Assembly (NCBI GenBank): GCA_024741835.1
Contig: JAENRP010000010.1
Coordinates: 186,001-250,000, forward strand
Direction of reading: 5' to 3'
Source of the DNA: Diplocarpon mali
Lineage: Eukaryota > Ascomycota > Leotiomycetes > Helotiales > Drepanopezizaceae
Length of the DNA stretch: 64,000 nt
The translations under genes and the position numbers were made by a program. The notes beneath the pieces were generated by a model, which worked only from the letters and a program-made list of their open reading frames with translations, was not told the DNA's origin and ran no database searches. Within the stretch, counting starts at the first letter, position 1. Each line of letters begins with the position of its first letter. This document shows positions 1 through 11,155 of this stretch, one piece after another.

Positions 1-3000
1 GATTTGGTAGACGGTGGAGTCTCGTAGGAGCGTCGAGCAGTAGTCGTTGGTAACGGCGTAGACGGAGCGCGGCTTCCGGATAAGCGGGGGCGTGTGGTCG
101 CTGGGTCAGAGAATGAGGACTCGCCGACTGATTTTCGCGTCTTGCGTACGTGGAGGCTGAAACTGCTACCGGGTCTTTCGCGCTCCAGCACGCTCTGAGC
201 ACGCGGTGCTGGGCTTGAGCGACCGGGTGTTATGGTGGATGAGGAGGATATTTGGCGGGAGGGCAGATCTTGGATCTCGATCTTGTCGACCGATTCTCGT
301 GTTGAGCCGGCGCGGCGGCCGTGGTGGCTAGCGTACTCTTTGAGGTATTCACCGAGATCTGCCCAACCACCGCCGACTCGTACCATCACCCGCTCGCCGT
401 GTTCGCCAACTAGGCGCACGAAAAGCTTAATGGGTGCTTCGCCGGTGGAGCGGGAGAGGTGGTAGAGTTTAACCTCGGGGTTGTTGCTCGGCGCTCGGAT
501 TCGAGAAGAAGTCTTGCCGTAGGCTGGGGTAAGCGTGAAGGATGGCGTTGGGGCTCGTGATGCGCTATAGTTGCTCATGCTGGAGCTTGACCGGGCGGAT
601 GGTGTGATCGACCGTCTACTCCTCTGGGGGCGCAGAGTATGCGATGAGATAGGGGTTCCATCGGATTCCGAGGTCAAGCGGATACGCGCAGGAATGGACT
701 CTAGGAGAGAACTGATCTGCTGCTGCAATTGCTCATCACTGTTGGCCTTCGTTGGACTACAGATCATCGGCGTCGTTGCTACATCAAGATTGCCGAAGAT
801 GGGAGCTTCGAGCGGCGTTGACGGGATGTTGATGAAAGGAGTTGACGGGGCTGTGCCTGACGATGGAGTGAGTGCAGGATCTTGCGCTGGACGCAGCGCG
901 GGACGAATGGGCATTCCAGAGGGGGAGTCAGGCAGACTGAGGCTGTACGACTTGCTGCTGCGATGCCCAACACGCCCTTTCAACGGGGACAATTCGCTGT
1001 CTTCAGGAGGCCCGACTGGCTCGTCTGATACCGGGGATCCAATGGGGGACAGTGGGGATTCGCTGACCCTGCTAGTGACGATATTCGAGGCGACTGAAGC
1101 TACGCTCTCTCGGCGAGGTGTCAAGATTCCTCTGGTTGCACTGTCAATAAAGGATGCTGGTAAGAGAGGCAGGTCTGAGGTGCAACAGATAGATATGATG
1201 CTCTGAGGAGGCACAACCATCCAAGTACCAGGTACTCCTTCCACAAGAGTCGGAGGGTCGTCCACGGTACGGAGAAGGCATTGATGTTTGACGTTGATGG
1301 TAGAGGATGATACAGACGAGACTGAAAGAGGGTTATTGGTCCGGGTCAAACTGCCATCCAGAGGCATTGATACGGAATACTGTGCATCTGTAGCACCATG
1401 GAAGGTTACCTCGGCGGAAGCAGGACTCCGAGGGATGGAAATGGGCTGTGCCGATCTCTCGATAGGGATCGTTGGAAGTTCTCGATCAAGGACTTGGAGA
1501 CTCTTTTCGCGGAAGCCCTCACTAGATGTCAGCTCGCGGACCGCGATGTCGCATGGTTCGCAAAGACCGTCGACACTTTGAAGCTCGGGCCGAAACGACC
1601 TCTCTTCAACGACGGGTGACAGCATCGAGTGTGACGAGTCACTGGATGAAAGGCCCGACATGAAGGGAGCACAAGATCTTGTTGGCGTCTCGGTGCCATC
1701 CAAGCTCGGAACGATCCTGATCGGAGTCAAAGTAGCTTGCGCGATGGCTGGCAATGCAATCATGTCGGGGTTTTCAGTTGATGGTTCGGGACTTCTCTTC
1801 GGAGACACAGGGTTCTCTGCAGGCTGTGCGTCTTGGATCTCACGTGAAGGCTCAGCAGTGGCGTATCCAAATATTGTGGATAATCTCCGGTGAGAATCTT
1901 CACCGTGGGAGTCGTGGACTTCTGCGTTTAAATCCTGGTGATGGGAACACTTCACCATTATCCACTCGTCTGTTGTCTCCTCGGGCACATCTTGATCAGG
2001 TTCGAAATAATCGCTGGCGCCGTCAGTACACAAGAGTGATTTGGCTAATGTAGGACAACCAGGTACTGGCGTCATGTCCTGCTGCTCTGTGTCATTTGGC
2101 GATACTTGATTTTGAGATGTGGTTCGCATGAAGTTCGCAAAGTTATGTCCGAACTGTAGGGCTTTCGCTGCGTTCGGTGAAGTTGCCTCTTCGGATGTCG
2201 GTGAATTGAACACCTTTGCCGCGCTAGATAAAGTTGGAGACGTAGGTGTCTGAGGGAAGGAGTCATCAAGATGGATGGGCGATGCCAGGTCAGGAGAGAA
2301 GGTGCTGGAGCTGTTGTTGAAGATTTCTATCTCTGTGTTTCTGATGGCCGACTCAGAATCTTTGTAATGGCCATCAAAGGGAGCGCATTGAGAGATTTGA
2401 GGATCGATATCGTCGTTGGGGTCAGTAGCGATGAATAAGTCAACAAATTCTTGCATTCGGGCAGCACTCGAACTAGCAGCAGAACCCATCTCAAGTGCGG
2501 AGTGTTGCAATGGGCATGAGGTCATGTTCTGTTCTAGCTCCACACATACATCAAAGTCGACGTCTTGTATAAAAGATTCATCTTCTGCATCACGGTCACG
2601 GGAAGAAATGCGTTTCATAGGGTATGCCGATACTGCATCGCCAGTTTCCTGCTGTGCCTTTGTTTTTGCGAGAATGGTCGGCTCCGAATTGAGTTCTGAC
2701 TGGGCGGGGGTTTGAGCGGCTTGCTGAGCTTGTCTCTGGGTGACCATTTCTTGCTCCGCTCTTCGCTTGGAGATGAGGTTAGCTTCAGCTATCGAAAAAC
2801 TTCTAGGTCTTGCGACTTCAGCGTATTGATCCCTTGGCGAGTCGACAAGTTCGATCTTCCTTGCTCTCATGCTTGTAGCAGGCGCAAAATCTCGTTCCAT
2901 TTGAGACTGAACTAGTTGCTCAGCTTGACGATTTGCGATTTTCTCGGCCTCTTGTTGAGCAGCTCGGGTTGTCTCAGCTTCCTGGCCAGCCTTCGAGGCA

Positions 3001-4661
3001 TGTCGTCTCGCATTATCCGGGGCTTTTTCCAAGCGCGAGTGAGCAACGTCGGCTTCTCCAGTAAGCTTGGCAACCTGTCCTGTGGTAAGCTCTTGGGCTT
3101 TGGCTTCGGCTTTTCTTTGGATGGCTTCGGACTCTCTCGCGGCTGTCTGCTGTGCCGTTTTGCAAATTTGCTCTTCCGCTTGAATCCTTGCAGCACTGGC
3201 TTGAGCCTCTTGCTCCAAGAGCAACTTCGCAGCTTCGGCATTTTCTGCATCGTTCACAGCTACCAGCTCGGCAGTTCTCGTGGCCCCTTGCTCTGATCTC
3301 AGCCTCGCGGCACCAGCCTGGGCTTCCTGTGCGGCATGTAGTCGAGTAGCTCCGGCCTGCTCGGCTGACCCCAGAAATTCCAGCCTGGTAGATTCTTGAG
3401 CTTCTTCTCTTGCTTTCAACCTTGCTGTTTCCGCGGCCTCGGCCTCCTCGGCTGCTCCCAAAGTTCCCAGTGCGACGGTTTCCTTTACTTGTCGCTCTTC
3501 TTTCAGCCTGGCAGCTTCCTGTGCTTTCTCCTTCCCTTTCCTCCTCGCGGTCGCTTCAGTTTCTCCCTCATCCGGTTTCGGGGCATCATCCTCCTCCTCC
3601 CTAGCCTTTACCATCTTTACCCGCTCTCCTTCCCTGACTTGTCGATCCCCAGAAACCACCCAGGATCCGTAGTCATTCTCAATTCTCTCCATCCTGTCTA
3701 GCCAAGCTTCCGGTAGGGTGTCTTGCCGGCCTTCCAAGGTGTCCAACATGTAATCCAGCTCCTGGCCCAGCGTTTTAACCTTGTGTTCTAGAACGTTCCG
3801 AATCATGTCAAAACTTTTGCGAGACAGATGTTGATCTTCTGACAGCCGCCCATTCCTAGTGGGCGTACTTGGTCGTTGGGATTGGATAGCTGTCCAGCCA
3901 CTCTTCAATGCAGTCTCAGCATCGTCTAGTGCCCACATCAGTGATGGAACTTTCCGCAGTATAGTCAGCCGGATGTTCCAGGCATCTATCAGGAGTATCA
4001 AGCGGCTCAAATGTGGTAAGGACTGTAGAACCGTGGCCGTAATCACCGCTGTTAAATCATCCATCAGTGAGTAAGAGGCAAACAGGCTGGGCAGATGAGG
4101 AGCATTCGAGGCAGAGGATGAGGGCCGAGATCTCGTGGAGAAAAGGGTATCGAGGACCTGGCGCTTGATAGCCTCGACATCTAGGTCCTCCATGTCGGCC
4201 ATGATAACGTTGATGCGGCTCTCGTATATTTCCACCTCGGCTGCCAGTAGACTCCCGAGATATTGTGGCTCCTTGCCTCCGTCTTCGCTGTCGCGTCGAC
4301 CTCGGTCGTTCCCTTGGATCAGGATTTTCCTTCGCTTCGTAGGTGGTATTTCGAAACCCAGCGAGGTGTTTTCTGCTGGCCATGGCCAGCCTGACAACTC
4401 TTCTACCCATTCCTGTATCTTCTTCGACGCAAGCGTAGCCCGCAGGCCAAAAGCCCTCTCGCTAGGAGCTGCCGCCTCAATAATGGCTTTCAGCCGGCCG
4501 GAAGGGCTGATGAAGGCCTCGAAGGTGGTCGCGGGGGAGAGATCGGCCAGGATGTCATCAGCGAGTTGGTTTCGGATTGGAGACCGCAGGTTCGCAGAAT
4601 AATGGCCGGAGCGAGGCGCGAATCTCGGGAGGGTGAGCGGCAGGAGAGGTTTTTCGTCCAT
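1..4661 (-). CDS. Giant GAR (Gas2-related) domain protein, possibly Kar9-like; 3' end outside window
   Basis: The frame starting with ATG at 4661 stays open for more than 1,550 codons to the left edge; I checked it triplet by triplet and found no stop and no need for an intron. The N-terminal third (residues 1-330) is helical and non-repetitive. Residues about 365-650 are an Ala/Glu/Arg/Gln-rich coiled coil. A long Ser/Pro/Thr-rich disordered stretch follows. At residues about 1390-1470 there is a GAR-like block: NNPEVKLYHLSRSTGEAPIK followed by a segment containing VMVRVGGGWADLGEYL. That core is typical of the Gas2-related domain, which binds microtubules. After it the chain returns to Ser/Pro-rich sequence. 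The architecture suggests a cytoskeletal linker; fungal proteins of this kind are sometimes annotated as Kar9/karyogamy proteins, but that assignment is inference. Expected place of action is cytoplasmic microtubules. The C terminus is missing only because the window ends. Confidence 0.85.
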   Translation of the reverse strand, partial: MDEKPLLPLTLPRFAPRSGHYSANLRSPIRNQLADDILADLSPATTFEAFISPSGRLKAIIEAAAPSERAFGLRATLASKKIQEWVEELSGWPWPAENTSLGFEIPPTKRRKILIQGNDRGRRDSEDGGKEPQYLGSLLAAEVEIYESRINVIMADMEDLDVEAIKRQVLDTLFSTRSRPSSSASNAPHLPSLFASYSLMDDLTAVITATVLQSLPHLSRLILLIDAWNIRLTILRKVPSLMWALDDAETALKSGWTAIQSQRPSTPTRNGRLSEDQHLSRKSFDMIRNVLEHKVKTLGQELDYMLDTLEGRQDTLPEAWLDRMERIENDYGSWVVSGDRQVREGERVKMVKAREEEDDAPKPDEGETEATARRKGKEKAQEAARLKEERQVKETVALGTLGAAEEAEAAETARLKAREEAQESTRLEFLGSAEQAGATRLHAAQEAQAGAARLRSEQGATRTAELVAVNDAENAEAAKLLLEQEAQASAARIQAEEQICKTAQQTAARESEAIQRKAEAKAQELTTGQVAKLTGEADVAHSRLEKAPDNARRHASKAGQEAETTRAAQQEAEKIANRQAEQLVQSQMERDFAPATSMRARKIELVDSPRDQYAEVARPRSFSIAEANLISKRRAEQEMVTQRQAQQAAQTPAQSELNSEPTILAKTKAQQETGDAVSAYPMKRISSRDRDAEDESFIQDVDFDVCVELEQNMTSCPLQHSALEMGSAASSSAARMQEFVDLFIATDPNDDIDPQISQCAPFDGHYKDSESAIRNTEIEIFNNSSSTFSPDLASPIHLDDSFPQTPTSPTLSSAAKVFNSPTSEEATSPNAAKALQFGHNFANFMRTTSQNQVSPNDTEQQDMTPVPGCPTLAKSLLCTDGASDYFEPDQDVPEETTDEWIMVKCSHHQDLNAEVHDSHGEDSHRRLSTIFGYATAEPSREIQDAQPAENPVSPKRSPEPSTENPDMIALPAIAQATLTPIRIVPSLDGTETPTRSCAPFMSGLSSSDSSHSMLSPVVEERSFRPELQSVDGLCEPCDIAVRELTSSEGFREKSLQVLDRELPTIPIERSAQPISIPRSPASAEVTFHGATDAQYSVSMPLDGSLTRTNNPLSVSSVSSSTINVKHQCLLRTVDDPPTLVEGVPGTWMVVPPQSIISICCTSDLPLLPASFIDSATRGILTPRRESVASVASNIVTSRVSESPLSPIGSPVSDEPVGPPEDSELSPLKGRVGHRSSKSYSLSLPDSPSGMPIRPALRPAQDPALTPSSGTAPSTPFINIPSTPLEAPIFGNLDVATTPMICSPTKANSDEQLQQQISSLLESIPARIRLTSESDGTPISSHTLRPQRSRRSITPSARSSSSMSNYSASRAPTPSFTLTPAYGKTSSRIRAPSNNPEVKLYHLSRSTGEAPIKLFVRLVGEHGERVMVRVGGGWADLGEYLKEYASHHGRRAGSTRESVDKIEIQDLPSRQISSSSTITPGRSSPAPRAQSVLERERPGSSFSLHVRKTRKSVGESSFSDPATTRPRLSGSRAPSTPLPTTTARRSYETPPSTK

Positions 4662-5330
4662 AGTATTCGTATTTAATGTCGTTGCCGCTGCTGGTCACCA
4701 AGCTAGTGGTATGTGTATCTGCTGTGGTGTTGCGACGACGGGCGCATTGCTCAGCGAGTCCGGGGCGTTGAGGCTGGGCGGGAGGCAGGGCAGTACGGCA
4801 TATTCGTGGAACAAGGCGGAAGCTGCTTCTGGTTGTCTGAGGTGGTGTCTTTCTTCTTTCATGTTAGAACGGGAGCTTGCAGCATGGCGGGAGGGGGTAT
4901 GATGGCTGGAGAGATAAAACGAGTGTGGACTGGGAGGGAATGTGGATATATATATATAGGTCTGGGGCGGAGTTGCCCGTCAAGTAAGTACAGCAGAGCA
5001 AGATTTGGTGATAGGACGAGTGATATGTACAGGTGAAGGAGATGGAGGGGAGCAGAGGAGCGAAGATGTACAATGGATGTTCTTCAGTACAACCGCGATG
5101 TTGGGCGTTGACAACGGCCCGGGGGTGTGCGCCTTGGCTCTATTTCGCCTGTCCTGTCGAAAGGGGCTTCGAGATGGGTAGATATATGATCTTAACACGA
5201 CAAGTCGGAAACAGGATACGAACTGGCCATTTGATAGATCTAGTTGTCTGTGGTCGTCGGTATTTACCTGCGTATCTACTGCATCTCTGCCTACGTGCGT
5301 CTGGAGAGTAAAAAACCAATAATTGCATCA
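4662..5330 (-). promoter_or_regulatory. Upstream region of the GAR-domain gene
   Basis: A (TA)6 tract at 4946-4957 lies about 290 bp upstream of the ATG and could be a TATA-like element for the minus-strand gene; its distance from the ATG makes this uncertain. No convincing gene was seen here on either strand. Confidence 0.3.
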
Positions 5331-7960
5331 TCCCGTGATAAGACTAAAATAGGTTCTCGAACATGTCCCGTACATTAGATGTACTTGCGGATTTGTCAGG
5401 GTCCTAGTTAGGTCACCGCCTTTCTCCCACTCCGTAAATGTAATTCTGCCTATAGAATGTCGTGTGTTCTCATGCTTGATTCCATTGACCTCTGTAATAC
5501 TGTTCTAGGCAGAAAAAATGCTGTGACATGAATTGCACCTGGCACCGCTGTACTGCAGTTTTTTGTTTTTCGCAGAGAGTTAGATGAAAAATCCCGTTTT
5601 TTAGTATTCTACTACCGGGGGGAGAATAATGCATAGGGCACCTTGATACTGTACTAACGTAAAGTGTACCTGTTCGAGGCCGGATTACTAGAAAACTAAT
5701 CTACCAGTTGCGGGGAAACATAGTTTTGTAAGAAAGGGTGCTTTAAAATTCTCCCGGCGATCCTCGAGGTTTCAAATTCTCGGTGTGCTCTCGGTCCTTC
5801 TGCTCCGTGGCTGGAACCCTTGCTTTTCAGAGGATTCTTGCCCCGTTTTTGATCTACTATCTGCGAAAAAAACAAAATATAGAGTGAGGGGGATCAATTC
5901 TAACGAGTACATGGTGTTAGAGCTGACCTGGTACCGAGGCATGTCAATTGACGACTAATCCAGTGAACCGGGTGCGTCAGCGAGCTGCGCGAAATGAGTG
6001 ACAGAGCAACATGGTGATATAGTTACAAGTTTTCTCTGCTTGGATAAAGATGTGAGGACTCCTTGCTTTGTTATGACGGACTCGATAAAGTGGTTTGATC
6101 TAGTTAAATCCGCTGTCGTACGGCGGATATTTCTTAGCTTCAATATTTTTTCCATGCAAGTTAACCATCATGCAAGAAGAATTCCGAATAAGAAGTAGCC
6201 GCTGCACTAGAATACAGCTTCGAAATGGAATGCGATACGTTATGAGAAACATTATCAAAAAGCACAAGAATTACACGGTATGAAGGTTCGCATTCCCAGA
6301 CCCCCTTTGTTGACATATGGTAGAAGAAAACCGGTAGGATCGTCAGTTCCCCATAGTGGAGCCGTGGGGCAGGGAGTGGGGGAAGCAGGACCTGACGATC
6401 AACAAAGCAAGCACAGTAAGGCCTGTGCTGACTCTATTATTAGTATCCTATAACTGAGCAGACGGATTGTGCAACTAATCCTCCTGATATCTGTCTGTAG
6501 TAAATAGAAACGCGTGGTCCGAATAGCCGAGTTACTTCTCGCAATGTGTTTATCCGAGGCAAATGTAAAGGGCGTGAGACTCATGGCGCCCAATCAGCCG
6601 TAACAAGCTGTGCTGTGTGGGATTTGGCAGGATCGCATATCATACTGCCCCCTGCCCGTGTTAAACTGATCCTGCATCGAGATCTGATCGCTGCGGCTAT
6701 CGACATTCACCAATCATGACCCTCACATTCTGCTGATACTTGTACTGTGCTTGTCCCGTAGAATCCGGGGAACCTTGACTTGCATCTTGCTGCAAACACC
6801 GATATGGCGACTGAATCCATGATATTGCGCTCTAGTACATCCAAGACAGGGTTAGTTTGACGCAACAGCTGTTTCTCGTTGTTATCCAGGAAAGTACTGG
6901 CCCAATTGCAGGAGCGATTGTCAACAGGCTATATCTTAATTATGGACGATCTGCTTTTATATAAGATTTACCATAATGCAGCGACAAATTCAGCTTGGAA
7001 AAAAACTCCGCACTTTGAACCTTTTAAAATATATCTTGAGGTATACGAGATGTATTAAGTGCGTATCTCAATTAAGAACTGAAGAGGCAGAGTTCTGTTT
7101 CAGAGTTTTGCTGTTTCTTAATAGGTGCGCCGCTCTTTGCAAACAGGCTGTTTAGGACTTTTTTTAAATACTGTATCTTCCTTGTCCCTTTCCTAGTAGA
7201 CTTATAAGTTATTTGTTGGGCTTTCTATGTACTCTTATATGCGACATGCCTCCATGATTACTCAAAGCCGTTAGATCAAGCATAGAAGGTTACCTCGCAT
7301 AGTGTTGAAATATGTATCTCTTATAAGTTGATGTAGAGCCGGAAGCTCTCGAATGCCTTCAGATTTCGGCTAGACTAGATATACGGAAAAGAGCTAGGAT
7401 CCTAGAGATAGCTTAGATACATAGGAGCTATGGCATGGTATAGCCTATTTATACTGGTTTTCGGAGTGCTCATACCAATGGCTATTCCAATCTTTCCTTA
7501 TTTAGAGGTTGCTGTTTGCTTCGGCCTCTACAAGCGGCCCTGAGCTTAGGCTTAGCGCAGACCCGCTTAAATGTTGAAGCTAAGCCGAATACAGCTTGCT
7601 TAGTTCTACAGTGCGAAAAGTGCACTTGGCTCCATGGCTCTGATCATACTTCTTTACATTTATATTGAGCGGTCATGACGCTGAAGATTACCTGGCTAGC
7701 TCACTTATCTATTACTTATCTTGTTTAGCACAGATACCTAAGTATCGTTCTGCGCCTTTGATAGGGGTGTGGCCAACGCGCACGCGTGCTAGTTGTTAAG
7801 AAGACTGCGTCAGCGCCAGGATGCCTTTAACGCATTTTGAGAGCTAAGGTGAGGAGTTCCTTTGAAGGTTCTTTAGCAACCTTCAGCAGAGGCATACTCG
7901 ATCTCTCCTTACTCTACTGTACTCAGAGATTACTAGTAACATTATTACTAGAGCCGATTT
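5331..7960. other. Gene-free stretch, 2.6 kb
   Basis: Only short, unrelated open frames occur on both strands. Base composition is mildly AT-rich with frequent TA steps, which would fit old mutated repeat DNA, but I could not recognise any element, tRNA or conserved protein fragment. Confidence 0.5.
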
Positions 7961-7979
7961 ATTTCAGTGTGCATACCTT

Positions 7980-8515
7980 GTGAAAGCAACACTTGCTCTC
8001 GGCCTTATTCGTCTTGCCTCAGCTGCATCTGTGATCCTGCCGCGAGCTTCTGATGCCGAAAATTCTATGAATTGTGATTCAGAGAACGATGGAACTACCG
8101 GCGGTGCCAGTGGAACTACTTCTTCAGTCGCTACTCTAGGTATGGTCTATTCACAAATATGTTGAGACAAAAAGACAGCCAACCAAGAAAACAGAAGGTT
8201 ACGTGCTGCTTTTGAAGAAGACGCACAGAAGGTCGTGTTCATAACTGGACCAACTAGCGTCTCTAATGCCGTCAATATCGGATCAAACATCTCTCTCATC
8301 GGAAAGGATTTCAAGGCTCTTCTCACCGGCATTTCTCTAAAGATCAAAGTACCTCCAATACTATCATCGGCAATATTGGTGTTGCCAAGACCGCCGGTTG
8401 TTCAGACCTGGGCTATTAATATTTGGGGCCGAGATCCCAAGACAGAGCTCACAATCTTGAGTACAGCGAGAAACAGGACGTGCTGCTGAATATTACTTAC
8501 ACAGTGGCATATTCG
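7980..8515 (+). pseudogene. Broken pectate lyase (PL1 family)
   Basis: Remnant of a secreted family 1 pectate lyase, an enzyme that cleaves pectate by beta-elimination outside the cell. The start has a signal-peptide-like segment (KATLALGLIRLASAASVI) and the Gly/Thr-rich stretch GTTGGASGTT usual after it. The codon at the expected start is GTG (7980), not ATG. A GT..AG intron is plausible at about 8140-8186. The next exon reads AFEEDAQKVVFITGP, NIGSNISLIGKD and LTGISLKIK, which matches the PL1 N-terminal half. After about 8349 the matching residues jump frame (NTIIGNIGVAKTAG, then NIW, then a decayed segment resembling D-H-x-x-Y-Y-D-G-L-L-D-I-T). The C-terminal half is not recognisable. Loss of the start, frame jumps and stops show that it is not functional. 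An intact, only distantly related pectin lyase lies at 47.6 kb. Confidence 0.75.
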
Positions 8516-8689
8516 GAGGCTTTCCAAAATGTGCTGCGAGAGATTGATATTCTCCGCACCCTGTGTGCGAGTATCGACAACTGTGCCATCAACCTTCACA
8601 TATCTTTTAACTCAACCCGCAGTTTGAATCACTCCAACTATCTTCCGGTATTCTCACAGATGTTCTAAGATACCTGGAAATATGTGGAA

Positions 8690-9375
8690 CTCAATTCGAA
8701 AGCAGGTGCATGAGCAGGCCAGCATCGGGTTCTTGCATCGAGATGGTTTTGACTCAAGGACCTCATCCTCCTCTTCCTGACCCCTGAGGACCCCTGAGGT
8801 TTTTGAATCAAGAACCTTCCGGTTGCGGTGAAGGTTCTTTTGGTATGACTTATCTGGAAGTCAACATCCGCTCGCTTAGCAGGTATTTACATCGCTTGCT
8901 TCAAGACCTTTCACTGATAACCAATGGCCACGAAAAAGCACAGCATCTTTTTATCATATTGTACTCTGTGTTACTTCTTACTCACTTCCCACCTCAGTCG
9001 GAGTTGTAGGTAGAGGTTCCATTCAAAATCGGCTACAGCGATGCACCACGCCTCAGAGACTCTCGATTGCAATGCAGCTCCACCGACCCTTGGTGGACTT
9101 TTAATTTGAAGCCAAAGATATGTCGGGGGCTTCCTTCTCACAAGAATTGTCTCGATAGAGCCCAATTTCTGTTGGTGACATGCCTTGGACATAGTCATCA
9201 CTTTCTCGAAGTGAGTGTAGCGTGTGATCTCTAATTGCGGCATAGAACGTGATAATTGCGAACAGCGCTGTCTCCGCATAAATGGTGGAACATTGAAGTA
9301 TAGCTATTCTTGCAATATACTAATCATTAATCTCTGGTGGCCAGATTCCTTTGCGTCTCGACGGGTCCCCATATC
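8690..9375. other. Intergenic, no gene seen
   Basis: Between the pectate lyase relic and the monooxygenase relic. Only short open frames without recognisable content. The 10-mer GACCCCTGAG occurs twice in tandem near 8780. Confidence 0.4.
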
Positions 9376-11155
9376 ATGGCTCATGGAATTCATGTCAAGT
9401 CGGTTGCTGTTGTCGGCGCGGGAGCAGCGGGTATAACCGGACCACTCTGCGTTACGTATTTCATCATGTTTGCCGTGTTGCTGATCAGAACGTCTAGGCA
9501 CTATAACAGCATCGGCTTTGGCAGCAGAAAAATGCTTTGATCGAATTCAAGTGTTTGAGAGAAGAGAAAGTGCTGGAGGGACATGGCAGGGCTCCAACTC
9601 TAAATGTATGGGTAACATGAGCTGATGGCCAAGAATATATGATCCAATACCCCCAGCCGATCTTCCTTTAGTTCCTAGTAGCCTACCCCCAACCATCGAT
9701 TCTCGTTTAAAGATTCCAGATGATCTGCCGAAGATCACCTCCCCGAATAAACAAGAAAGATATCATTCGACGCCAATCTATTCCTCACTGACGAAAGTTT
9801 CCATTGCCATCTGGATGTATACCAGCCACTGACAGAGTCGAGAACCAACGTTCCACATGTCGCAATGTCTTTTTCTGACTAACCCTTGCTTATGGACCAA
9901 TTACACCACATGAAATTCCCAAGTAATACATAGAATCCTATTTCACACATCACAGAATAGACTCTCTACTCAGCCTAAATACTACTGTTGAGGACGTTGC
10001 TGTAATCGGAGGCTCGGGAAAAGGTAGAGAGAGGTGGAGATTTACTCTCCGGAAGCATGATTTTGCCCGCGATATTGATGAGTGGTGGCATGACGACTTT
10101 GACGCGGTGGTGCTTGCCAATGGTCATTATGGGGTTCCATTTGTAAGAGGCCCCCGGAGTATCGTATACTTCCCGATCTGCTAATATCAGGCTAAGCTAT
10201 GTCTTAGATTCCTGAAGTGAAAGGGCTCAAGGAATACCTAGGCGTTTTCCCAGGCCGAGTCATTCATTCGAGAGTCTATCGCAGACCCTTCTTCTTCAAA
10301 AACAAAAAGGTCCTGACCATAGGTAACTCTGCATCTGGGCACGACTTGACAGCAGAGCTGGCAACCGCAGTCAAACAGCCTGTTTACCAGTCACGTCGCT
10401 CCAAGTCTCGATGGGACGGGGACGAACCTCCAGCGGGACACGCTTGGAAGCCAACCATCAAGGAATTCCTCCCTCCCGGAAGGATCATCTTCGAGGATAA
10501 TCCGTAACTAGACGATATTGACACTGTGATATACTGCACTGGCTACAAAGCATCTTTCCCATTTTGGAACGTCAAGAATAACGGCCGTGAGCTTTGGGGC
10601 TAAGAGAAGAACAAGCTGGACAAGAATTACCTCCACACCTTCTTCCATGATTTCAAGACGCTGGCCATAGTTGGGCTGCCACGTGTGCTCACTTTCCGGA
10701 GCTTCGAGTACCAGGCTATTGCCATCGCTCGATTATTTGCGGGGAGACAGGCCAGAGATTTGCCGATTCTGGAAGAGCAAGAGAAGTGGGAGCAGGAGAG
10801 AGAGAAGAGGGTTCACACGCAACAAATCAAGTTCCATGATGTGGAATGGGGAACTGGGGAGACACTGGGGTGGTTCGGAGAGTTGTACCAAATCGCTGGC
10901 CTCAGACAACTGACGGGCGAAGGGAGAAATCCGCCCGTTACTGGAGAAGATGTGCGATGGGCGATCGAGCATTTGAGGAAATACTCAGAGCCAGAGCCGA
11001 GGAGACATCTCACGGTGGGAGGTAGCGAAGACCAGGGCACCAAGGTCATGACTCCAGATGCTCTGGTGCGACTGAGAAACGAAGGAAAGTCGGAATGGGT
11101 AGTCGTGAAGACGGGGCCTAGAGTGCCAAAGAAGGACTCGCTAGCATTTATATAG
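9376..11155 (+). pseudogene. Broken FAD-dependent (flavin-containing) monooxygenase
   Basis: Relic of an NAD(P)H/FAD-dependent monooxygenase that would oxygenate a small molecule. Exon 1 (from ATG 9376) encodes KSVAVVGAGAAG, the GxGxxG FAD-binding loop, split by an intron at 9431-9497; joined, it continues TITASALAAEKCFDRIQVFE and ESAGGTW, as in the family. A second intron at 10143-10207 joins GHYGVPF to IPEVKG. A second Rossmann motif (VLTIGNSASGHD) and a typical IYCTGY follow. The frame is broken by TAA at 9924-9926, 10505-10507 and 10601-10603, and by a one-base frame change near 9897; a further insertion is likely near 9790-9835. All three stops are TAA, and at least the first lies where CAA (Gln) fits the family, so C-to-T changes are a likely cause. 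The C-terminal 150 codons (10685-11155) remain open. Confidence 0.8.
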
